The notes under the pieces are model-generated. The model searched no databases and was not told where the DNA came from. It saw only the letters and a program-made list of their open reading frames with translations. The translations under genes and the position numbers were made by a program. Below, in pieces: positions 42,840-49,813 of a DNA stretch of 64,000 nt. Source of the DNA: an uncultured Chitinophagaceae bacterium (GTDB lineage Bacteria > Bacteroidota > Bacteroidia > Chitinophagales > Chitinophagaceae); contig CAIQDX010000102.1 of assembly GCA_903870685.1 (NCBI GenBank), positions 148,119-212,118 of the forward strand, written 5' to 3'. Within the stretch, counting starts at the first letter, position 1, and each line of letters starts with the position of its first letter.

Positions 42840-43505
42840 ATGAAACGTTCTTCATTCCAACATATTATTGCATTGATCAAAAAAGATGTATTGCTCGAAA
42901 CAAGACAGCAATATACTTTTTATGGAATACTCTTATATGTTGCATCCACCATTTTTGTCATTTATTTATCGGTTGGACAACCAGACGAAAAAACATGGAA
43001 CGCTCTATTCTGGATCATTCAGCTATTTGTTTGTGTAAATGCAGTGGCTAAAAGTTTCTTGGCCGAAAACAGAGGTAGAATGTTGTATTTCTATTCCATT
43101 GCAGGGGCAAGAGATTTTGTGTTGGCAAAACTCATCTTTAATTTATTGTTGATGTTGCTGATGAGTTTATTAAGCTTAGCCGTTTTTAGTTTATTATTAG
43201 GCAATCCGTTAGAGAATGGATTTGCATTTATAGGTATCACCATTTTAGGAGGTGCCAGTTTAAGTTTGGTGTTTACTTTTTTAGCAGCCATTGCTGCAAA
43301 AGCCAATCAGCAGGCAGCTTTAATGGCCATCATGGGTTTCCCATTAATCATTCCACAATTATTATTATTAATGAAAGTTTCTACCGTTGCATTCTCTAAT
43401 GTTGTGCAGGGTGGTTTATGGCAAATGATATTTTTATTGATAGGATTAGATGTAATGGTTGCATTTCTTGCAGTAATTCTTTTCCCTTTTTTGTGGAAGG
43501 ATTAA
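42840..43505 (+). CDS. ccmB: CcmB-like haem exporter membrane protein
   Basis: A ~221-residue integral membrane protein of the CcmB family, the ABC-transporter permease part of the cytochrome c maturation apparatus. Six hydrophobic helices are visible. Family segments are IIALIKKDVLLETRQQYTFY near the start and FLAENRGRMLYFYSIAGARD (~75-95), and the helix AALMAIMGFPLIIPQLLLLM is typical. The start was moved to 42840 from 42816 because a promoter-like box overlaps the earlier ATG. Other ccm genes (ccmA, ccmC, ccmE or ccsA) are not adjacent. A dihaem cytochrome gene lies ~11 kb away at 54011. Orientation and spacing suggest a single-gene unit. Confidence 0.9.
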   Translation: MKRSSFQHIIALIKKDVLLETRQQYTFYGILLYVASTIFVIYLSVGQPDEKTWNALFWIIQLFVCVNAVAKSFLAENRGRMLYFYSIAGARDFVLAKLIFNLLLMLLMSLLSLAVFSLLLGNPLENGFAFIGITILGGASLSLVFTFLAAIAAKANQQAALMAIMGFPLIIPQLLLLMKVSTVAFSNVVQGGLWQMIFLLIGLDVMVAFLAVILFPFLWKD

Positions 43506-43634
43506 TTATAAAGCCCAAAAATTTGTTTCGAATATCTTGATATTGCAATCAATTGCATAATAGTGCGACATTACTACAATAACATACTTACAAAGCCATC
43601 AACCTCACAATTCTATTTATCTTATTTTTACCAA

Positions 43635-44276
43635 ATGGAATTGATTAACCCCCTGGTAGAAAAATATGCCGAACAATTTACTTCGGCCGATGATGACTTT
43701 TTGCAGGAGATTCATGCACACACTTTACGATCTCATCCACATGCACACATGCTCAGCAGTAGCGTGCAGGGAAAATTATTATCGTTCCTCAGTACTATTA
43801 TACAACCTTATTACGTTTTGGAAATAGGAACGTTTACCGGGTACAGTGCTTTGTGTTTGGCTGCAGGATTAAAAGAAAATGGCGAATTGCACACATTGGA
43901 ATTAAGAGAAGAAGATGCTGCAACAGCCAGAAAAAATTTTAGCAATTCAAAATACAATAAGCAAATACATTTGCACACCGGAAATGCATGGGATATTATT
44001 CCAACTTTGAATTGTAAATGGGATTTGGTTTTTATTGATGCCGATAAAACAGGTTATATCGATTATTACGAAATGGTATTACCTAATTTGAATAAAAACG
44101 GTTTGATAATAGCAGATAATGTTCTGTTTCACGGACAAATATTTGAAGAGCCGATAAAAAATAAAAGCGCCATAGCTATTAAGAATTTTAATGAGCATGT
44201 TGCCAATGATGAAAGAACAGAACAGGTTTTACTAACCATGCGTGATGGTTTATTATTGATTAAAAGAAAAGATTAA
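43635..44276 (+). CDS. Class I SAM-dependent O-methyltransferase
   Basis: A ~213-residue O-methyltransferase of the COMT-like bacterial type (methyltransferase_3). The start was set at 43635 (MELINPLVEKYAEQFT), because a longer frame from a GTG at 43563 adds residues unlike the family. SAM-binding motif I is YVLEIGTFTGYSALCLAAGL (~60-80), motif II WDLVFIDADKTGYIDYYEMV (~130-150), with metal-binding D residues, and NGLIIADNVLFHGQI follows. Homologues methylate catechol-like hydroxyls with a divalent metal. The stop codon TAA overlaps the ATG of the next gene by one base, indicating translational coupling to a cell-wall glucosaminidase. Confidence 0.93.
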   Translation: MELINPLVEKYAEQFTSADDDFLQEIHAHTLRSHPHAHMLSSSVQGKLLSFLSTIIQPYYVLEIGTFTGYSALCLAAGLKENGELHTLELREEDAATARKNFSNSKYNKQIHLHTGNAWDIIPTLNCKWDLVFIDADKTGYIDYYEMVLPNLNKNGLIIADNVLFHGQIFEEPIKNKSAIAIKNFNEHVANDERTEQVLLTMRDGLLLIKRKD

Positions 44277-45358
44277 TGAAGCGGATTATTTTTTTAATTA
44301 CTATTGTTTTTTTACAACTTAATTCTTTTGCGCAGAAAGAAAAAGGCGAAGCATACATTGCAAAATACAAAGAACTTGCAATGGCCGAAATGCAGCGCAG
44401 TGGCGTACCTGCAGCAATAACTTTGGCACAAGGAATCTTGGAATCACAATATGGTGAAAGTGATTTGTGTGTTCAATCAAATAATCATTTTGGTATAAAA
44501 TGTAAAACAGAATGGACTGGCGAAAAAGTATATCATGATGATGATGCAAAGCATGAATGTTTTCGCAGTTATCCAGATGCCGAATCATCTTTCAGAGATC
44601 ATTCCAATTTTTTAAAGAACCGACCTTATTATACTTCGCTGTTTTTGCTGGATGCCACTGATGTGGAAGGATGGGCTTATGGCTTAAAGAAAGCCGGTTA
44701 TGCAACAGAAAAAGATTATCCGCAAAAATTATTAAAAGTTATTAATGATTATAATTTGAATGAATATTCTTTATTGGCATTGCAAAAACAAACAGATAAA
44801 ACAAATATTGTTTTATCAGAAAAAACTAAAGAAACGTTTGCAGTGAAAGAAAATAAACCTGTAACAAAAATTGTTCAGGTTGAAGAAAAAGAAGAAGTGG
44901 AAATATTGACTAAGCAATCAAGTCCTACCATCAACAAAGAAAAAAGATCATCCATTTATCCCGATGGTATTTTTACTATCAATCATTCAAAAGTAATTCT
45001 TGCAAAAGAAGGAAATTCTTTATTGGCATTGGCCAATGAATATAACATTTCGCTCAGCAATTTATTAGCGTTCAATGAAATGGATGAGATCAATATTTTA
45101 CCAACTGACACTTTGATTTTTATTGAAAAGAAACTTAAAAAAGGTGCTAGTGATTTTCATGTAACCGAAGCCGATGAAACATTGCACAGCATTTGTCAGA
45201 AAGAAGGTGTTCGAATGGATGCTGTTTTGTTGTATAATAAAATACAATCGAACATGCAACCTATTAAAGGCGAAAAAATTTATCTGCGTTCTCCTGCACC
45301 TTCAATCCCAAAAACTATTGTTGTAAAAGATTTTAGCAGATTAAATTCGGGTAAATAA
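44276..45358 (+). CDS. Secreted glucosaminidase with LysM domain
   Basis: A 360-residue exported peptidoglycan hydrolase. The signal peptide is residues 1-20 (ending SFAQ). The glucosaminidase domain (~25-165) shows GVPAAITLAQGILESQYGES with the catalytic glutamate, CVQSNNHFGIKCKTEW and YPDAESSFRDHSNFLKNRPY. A ~60-residue charged linker follows, then a LysM-like module (~245-290, ILAKEGNSLLALANEYNISL) and a second one (~295-345, TEADETLHSICQKEGVRMDA) that bind peptidoglycan. It cleaves beta-1,4 bonds next to GlcNAc, probably in cell separation or wall turnover. The ATG overlaps the O-methyltransferase stop, and hpt follows 14 bases later, so all three are likely one operon. Confidence 0.92.
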   Translation: MKRIIFLITIVFLQLNSFAQKEKGEAYIAKYKELAMAEMQRSGVPAAITLAQGILESQYGESDLCVQSNNHFGIKCKTEWTGEKVYHDDDAKHECFRSYPDAESSFRDHSNFLKNRPYYTSLFLLDATDVEGWAYGLKKAGYATEKDYPQKLLKVINDYNLNEYSLLALQKQTDKTNIVLSEKTKETFAVKENKPVTKIVQVEEKEEVEILTKQSSPTINKEKRSSIYPDGIFTINHSKVILAKEGNSLLALANEYNISLSNLLAFNEMDEINILPTDTLIFIEKKLKKGASDFHVTEADETLHSICQKEGVRMDAVLLYNKIQSNMQPIKGEKIYLRSPAPSIPKTIVVKDFSRLNSGK

Positions 45359-45372
45359 TTAATTTTCAATTT

Positions 45373-45912
45373 ATGTCAACGATACAAGTATTAGATAAAA
45401 AGTTTGTTCCTTTTATTTCTGCCGAAACTATTCAACATAAAATCAAGGATCTGTCTGTACAATTAGATAAAGATTATGCAGGCAAAAAACCATTATTCAT
45501 TGCAGTATTGAATGGTTCTTTCATTTTTGCTGCCGATCTTTTTAAATCATTGACCATTGAAGCAGAAATTTGTTTTATTAAATTGGCTTCATACAAAGGC
45601 ACAAGATCAACGGGGCATGTTATTACATCTATTGGCTTAGATGCAGAAATTAACGACAGGCATATAATTATTTTAGAAGATATTATTGATACAGGAAAAA
45701 CTATGCACAGTTTTTTACCTCAGGTAATAAATCAACAACCATTATCATTAAAAATTGCTGTGCTCTTACATAAACCTGAAGCAACAGAATTTGAAGTGAA
45801 GATCGATTATTGCTGTTTCTCTATTCCTAACAAATTTGTGGTAGGTTATGGTTTAGATTATGATGGTTTTGGAAGAAACATATCTGAAATTTATCAACTG
45901 CAATTAGATTAA
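45373..45912 (+). CDS. hpt: Hypoxanthine phosphoribosyltransferase
   Basis: A 179-residue purine salvage enzyme that makes IMP (and usually GMP) from hypoxanthine or guanine and PRPP. The PRPP-binding signature is IILEDIIDTGKTMHSF (residues ~99-114, with E102, D103 and DTGKT). Other family marks are LFIAVLNGSFIFAADLFKSL (~41-60, cis-peptide loop LNG), IKLASYKGTRSTG (flexible loop with the catalytic lysine region) and NKFVVGYGLDYDGFGRNI near the C-terminus. Length is normal. It follows the glucosaminidase gene by 14 bases on the same strand. Confidence 0.95.
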   Translation: MSTIQVLDKKFVPFISAETIQHKIKDLSVQLDKDYAGKKPLFIAVLNGSFIFAADLFKSLTIEAEICFIKLASYKGTRSTGHVITSIGLDAEINDRHIIILEDIIDTGKTMHSFLPQVINQQPLSLKIAVLLHKPEATEFEVKIDYCCFSIPNKFVVGYGLDYDGFGRNISEIYQLQLD

Positions 45913-45987
45913 TTGATTTATTGCATAACAGGATTTACATTAATCCATTTTCTTTTTTATATTTAGCTGCAAAACTTCTATCTCTTC

Positions 45988-47736
45988 ATGAAACCTTGCT
46001 TGCTTACAATTAGTTTATGCTTTGCAATGTTTTCATCTGCGCTTTGCCAATATTATTTACAGGGCGAAGTAAAAGATGAGAAGGGCAGATTAATGACCGG
46101 TATTAGGATCAACTTACATTCAAAAGGAAATTATCCTTTCTCCAGTGGAAGTTCCGGTTTATTTGGAATCCCTTCATCTCTTCAAATTGATACTATTTCT
46201 TTAATGGCAGACGGATATGAAACTATTCACAAAGCAGTTGAAACAGAAAAGTATCAGGTGATCGTAATGAAAATGCTGCCTGCATTGGCAAGCATGATGA
46301 AAAGTAAACTAACATCGAAAACTCTTAATCTTAAAAAAGAAGACAACAATTTATTTTCCGGAATGGGCGAAAGCTACAGCAGTCTGGCAGAAAATATTTT
46401 CATTGATGCCAATCAATATCCCGAAACAGGTTTTTCGTTAAGTGTTGATAGGGCATCTTACAGTAATGTTCGCCGCTTTTTAATTAATGAAATGAGTGTC
46501 CCTATAGATGCCGTAAGAATTGAAGAAATGTTGAATTATTTCGATCTGCGAACAAATAAAATAAATAATAATTACAAAGATTTTACTTGTCATTCTACAG
46601 TAACATCTTGTCCTTGGAATGCAGAAAATAAATTATTGTTTGTTAATCTCACAGCACCCAAAATTAATCTGGATACCATTCCATCAAGCAATCTTGTTTT
46701 TTTAATTGATATTTCAGGATCGATGGAACGACCCAATCGTTTGCCACTTTTACAAAGTGCATTTAAATTATTGGTTGAAAATTTAAGAGCAAAAGACACC
46801 ATCAGCATTGTAACCTATGGTGGTGGTGTTGCCATACGAATGGTATCAACAAGCGGTACAGAAAAAGAAAAAATAAATAACATCATCGATTCATTATATG
46901 CCGATGGCGATACACCAGGCGAAGGTGCAATCAGAACTGCTTATTCGGTTGCCAGAAGATCATTCATCAGAAACGGTAACAACAGAATTATTTTAGCAAC
47001 CGACGGTGATTTTAATGTTGGACAAACATCCGAAAAAGAATTAGAAGATTTAATTTCTTTCGAGCGGCAAAGTGGTATTTATCTTACCTGCATTGGCGTT
47101 GGCATGGGAAATTATAAAGACAGTAAATTAGAAGTGCTAGCAAAAAAAGGAAATGGAAATTTCGCTTATCTCGACAATATCAATGAAGCCGAAAAAGTTT
47201 TAGTGACTGAATTTACTAAAACAGTTTATGCTGTTGCCAACGATGCATTTTTAAATGTTCGCTTTAATAATTCTTTTGTAAAAGAATATCGATTGATTGG
47301 TTTTGATAATAAGAAAGATGCTGTAACCGACAGCAGCAGTGTATTAGAAGGAGGTGAAGTTGGCAGCGGACATAATACCACTGCCGTTTTTGAAATTACA
47401 CCCAACAAAGAAATTAAAGATTCTTCTGCAGCATTAGCCGATCTTATACTGCAATATCATTTGCCAAAAAATGAAAAAATAATTACACAAAAATTCTATG
47501 CCACATACGATCCACAAAATTTTTTAACTGTCCCTGCTCCTATTCGTTTTGCTACTGCTGTTGTAATGTTTGGTAGTTTAATAAAACAATCAAAGTTTGT
47601 GAGATATAATTTCGAAGATGCAAAATTAATTGCACAGAATGCTGCAGATATTAATAGCAAATCGCAACAGGAATTTATTTTATTAGTTCAAAAAGCCGAT
47701 AAGCTTTATAATTATTATAAAAAGAAAAGAAGGTAA
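45988..47736 (+). CDS. VWA domain protein (YfbK-like) with carboxypeptidase-regulatory-like N-terminus
   Basis: A 582-residue exported protein. The signal peptide is ~1-20. Residues ~22-95 resemble a carboxypeptidase-regulatory-like domain (LQGEVKDEKGRLMTGIRINL). A YfbK-type N-terminal segment follows (YPETGFSLSVDRASYSNVRR, MSVPIDAVRIEEMLNYFD). The von Willebrand A domain (~235-400) has the metal-ion site LVFLIDISGSMERPNRLPLL and the later threonine and aspartate (ATDGDFNVG). The C-terminal ~170 residues look like the DUF3520 tail of this group (FVRYNFEDAKLIAQNAA). Related proteins are of unknown role, and surface adhesion or complex assembly is only a guess. A dispersed repeat begins five bases after the stop. 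Confidence 0.88.
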   Translation: MKPCLLTISLCFAMFSSALCQYYLQGEVKDEKGRLMTGIRINLHSKGNYPFSSGSSGLFGIPSSLQIDTISLMADGYETIHKAVETEKYQVIVMKMLPALASMMKSKLTSKTLNLKKEDNNLFSGMGESYSSLAENIFIDANQYPETGFSLSVDRASYSNVRRFLINEMSVPIDAVRIEEMLNYFDLRTNKINNNYKDFTCHSTVTSCPWNAENKLLFVNLTAPKINLDTIPSSNLVFLIDISGSMERPNRLPLLQSAFKLLVENLRAKDTISIVTYGGGVAIRMVSTSGTEKEKINNIIDSLYADGDTPGEGAIRTAYSVARRSFIRNGNNRIILATDGDFNVGQTSEKELEDLISFERQSGIYLTCIGVGMGNYKDSKLEVLAKKGNGNFAYLDNINEAEKVLVTEFTKTVYAVANDAFLNVRFNNSFVKEYRLIGFDNKKDAVTDSSSVLEGGEVGSGHNTTAVFEITPNKEIKDSSAALADLILQYHLPKNEKIITQKFYATYDPQNFLTVPAPIRFATAVVMFGSLIKQSKFVRYNFEDAKLIAQNAADINSKSQQEFILLVQKADKLYNYYKKKRR

Positions 47737-47740
47737 TTTT

Positions 47741-47800
47741 TTGTTGCCGGCAGAAAGTATTTCAATGTAGCTGCAGTTGCGTCGCACACTTCAACTGCAG
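47741..47800 (-). repeat. Dispersed repeat, copy 7
   Basis: TTGTTGCCGGCAGAAAGTAT, then AATGTAGCTGCA and the core GTTGCGTCGCACACTTCAAC. The 5' flank diverges from the main form and resembles copy 1b. It starts five bases after the VWA gene's stop codon. Confidence 0.7.
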
Positions 47801-47858
47801 GATTATAAATAACATTTTAAGAATCGGGCTTCATAGATATTTTTTATTATTTTCATAT

Positions 47859-48602
47859 ATGGCAAAAAATAGTCTTCTTAAAATCTGTTTCATCATTCTG
47901 TTTTCATCAACAATCATTGTTTCTCATGGACAAGAAAATTCTGATGCCGCAAAAGCTTTTAAGTTTTTATATGCAATGGATCCCAATCGAAAAAATGTTT
48001 CAGATTCATTAAAATATCTGATACCAATTTTAGATTCTATTTGGGAGAGTGATCAGCAATACAGATGGGGAATGTTTTCTAATCCATTTGGAAAAGCTGC
48101 ACAAGAAAAGGCTTATGCAAACTTCATGTCACATAAAAAGGAGCAAAGGTTTATTGATTCTATTAATGTGCTTAAAGTAACTGCAATCATCGACAGATAC
48201 GGCTGGCTTGGATACAAAACCATTGGTACTCAAGAAAGTCATGCGCTGTTTTTTGTTATTCAACATGCTGATTTTGCAACACAAGAAAAATATTTGCCAT
48301 TGATCAGAAAGGCAGTACAAGAAAAAAAAGAAAGTCCATTCAATTTAATAATGCTTGAAGACAGGGTATCACTTCATAAAAATAAGTATCAGATATATGG
48401 AACACAAGTACTCACGACTGCAAATAAAAATTATGTATTCCCTTTGATTGATGTTGAGAATTTATTTGAAAGAAGAAAATCAATTGGTCTTGATTCTGCA
48501 AGTTTTCAAACTTATTTGAACCAATTTAAAATTAAATGGGATATCGAAACGTACAAACAAGAATTGCCAACTGTTGAGCAGCTAATGAAAAAACTTAAAT
48601 AA
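47859..48602 (+). CDS. DUF6624-like secreted protein
   Basis: A 247-residue exported protein with a signal peptide (~1-25, ending SHGQ). The central part carries a recognisable pattern: IIDRYGWLGYKTIGTQESHA, LFFVIQHADFATQEKYLPLI, MLEDRVSLHKNKYQIYGTQV. I associate this D-R...GW...HAD..YLP...EDR...YGTQ layout with the DUF6624 family of unknown function. No catalytic motif is known. Length and leader are consistent with a periplasmic or surface protein. It follows the dispersed repeat and is closed downstream by an AT-rich spacer with a CTCTGTG-word repeat. It stands alone on its strand. Confidence 0.75.
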   Translation: MAKNSLLKICFIILFSSTIIVSHGQENSDAAKAFKFLYAMDPNRKNVSDSLKYLIPILDSIWESDQQYRWGMFSNPFGKAAQEKAYANFMSHKKEQRFIDSINVLKVTAIIDRYGWLGYKTIGTQESHALFFVIQHADFATQEKYLPLIRKAVQEKKESPFNLIMLEDRVSLHKNKYQIYGTQVLTTANKNYVFPLIDVENLFERRKSIGLDSASFQTYLNQFKIKWDIETYKQELPTVEQLMKKLK

Positions 48603-48607
48603 ATAAA

Positions 48608-48668
48608 AAACACTCCGCTTCCTCTGTGAAAAAACGCTATTCAACTCTGTGGTAAAAAAAATCACAGC
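48608..48668. repeat. CTCTGTG-word repeat between DUF6624 gene and epimerase
   Basis: CTCCGCTTCCTCTGTGAAAA is followed later by AACTCTGTGGTAAAAAAAAT and CACAGC. The two CTCTGTG-A-rich words resemble a known-looking genomic word repeat, but only this one locus is visible here. Confidence 0.4.
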
Positions 48669-48674
48669 AAAAAT

Positions 48675-49694
48675 TTATATAGATTTTACTTCAATTCCCA
48701 AACCAGCTTTACCTTTTATTTCTACTTTACCAAAATCAAAATTAATTCCTGTTGCCAGATCTTCTGTTTGCAACAACGGACCATCCATATCAACATAATC
48801 TAATTGCGGTAAAAAATTAGCGATCGCTGCAGAACCAATGCTGCACTCATTCATACTGCCCATCATTACTTTTAAATTTAATGACCTTGCATTTTTTATC
48901 ATTCGCAAAGCAGGTGTAATACCACTGCATTTTGTAAGTTTAATATTAATACCATGAAAATGACCAACACATTTTTCAACATCGTTTTCAGTAACACAAC
49001 TTTCATCAGCTATCAATGGCAATGCCGATTTTTGAAACAATATTTTCATATCGCTCCAATTTCCTTTTGCTAATGGTTGTTCAATATATTCAACACCCAA
49101 TTCTTTTAACTGTGCAATTTTAGGAATGGCTTCATCCAGCGTCCAGCCTGCATTTGCATCAATTCGTAAAACAGCATTTGTATGTTCACGCAAAGCTTTT
49201 ACAATCGCAATATCTTCATCGGTTCCCAATTTTATTTTATAAATTGGCCAAGGTTTTGCTTTCATTTTTGAAACCATTTTTTCAATAGTATCGATGCCAA
49301 TGGTGTAATCTGTTGCAGGTGTGTTTTCCCATTTTGTTTGCCATAATTCGTACAACAATTTATTTTCCATCTTTCCAAACAAATCCCATCCTGCCATATC
49401 CAATGCACAAACTAAAAATGGATTGTTGGGAAATAAATGATGCACATAATGCCAGTAACGTTCGGGATCGGTGAAAGCAAATTTTTCTAAGTATGTTTTT
49501 TTCGATTCAATATCTGCGATCATATCTTCTACCGAAATATTATAATAAGTAATGGCCGGAGCTTCTCCAAAACCAATCCAGTTGCCGAGTTGCAAAGCAA
49601 CCACCAAAGTTGGCTGATGCGTTTTTGTTCTTCCGTTCGAAATGGTAAAAGGATATTGAAAAGGAAGTTCGTGTTTTTTATAATGAATTTTCAT
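48675..49694 (-). CDS. Dipeptide epimerase (L-Ala-D/L-Glu epimerase type, enolase superfamily)
   Basis: A ~339-residue enolase-superfamily enzyme of the muconate-lactonising subgroup, most similar to L-Ala-D/L-Glu epimerases that recycle murein peptides. The barrel lysines are in IYKIKLGTDED (K-x-K motif, ~155), and metal ligands lie in LRIDANAGWTLDEA (D), YIEQPLAKGNW (E) and IADESCVTENDVEKC (D). The second-side lysine is in GINIKLTKCSGI. The start was set at 49694 (MKIHYKKHELPF) instead of 49709. The gene is the last before a terminator shared with malQ's end, but malQ lies upstream on the same strand with a hairpin between, so it is transcribed separately or by read-through. Confidence 0.88.
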   Translation of the reverse strand: MKIHYKKHELPFQYPFTISNGRTKTHQPTLVVALQLGNWIGFGEAPAITYYNISVEDMIADIESKKTYLEKFAFTDPERYWHYVHHLFPNNPFLVCALDMAGWDLFGKMENKLLYELWQTKWENTPATDYTIGIDTIEKMVSKMKAKPWPIYKIKLGTDEDIAIVKALREHTNAVLRIDANAGWTLDEAIPKIAQLKELGVEYIEQPLAKGNWSDMKILFQKSALPLIADESCVTENDVEKCVGHFHGINIKLTKCSGITPALRMIKNARSLNLKVMMGSMNECSIGSAAIANFLPQLDYVDMDGPLLQTEDLATGINFDFGKVEIKGKAGLGIEVKSI

Positions 49695-49756
49695 ACCGTT
49701 AATCAGCAAATTATTTTTTGTTTCAAGGAATATTTATCAAAGATAACAGTACTTAA

Positions 49757-49790
49757 AAACAAAAGCCAATTACAAATTCTGTAATTGGCC
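49757..49790 (-). terminator. Terminator after malQ
   Basis: GCCAATTACA pairs perfectly with TGTAATTGGC around AATTC. On the minus strand it is followed by a T-rich run (CTTTTGTTTTT), 24 bases after the malQ stop. Confidence 0.8.
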
Positions 49791-49813
49791 TAAATTATTT
49801 AAGTGGTTGAAAT

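Noticed and set aside
43563..43634. GTGCGAC at 43563 as another dispersed repeat copy or as the methyltransferase start
   Set aside because: Only seven bases match the core and the flanks do not. The N-terminal residues from this GTG do not resemble the O-methyltransferase family.
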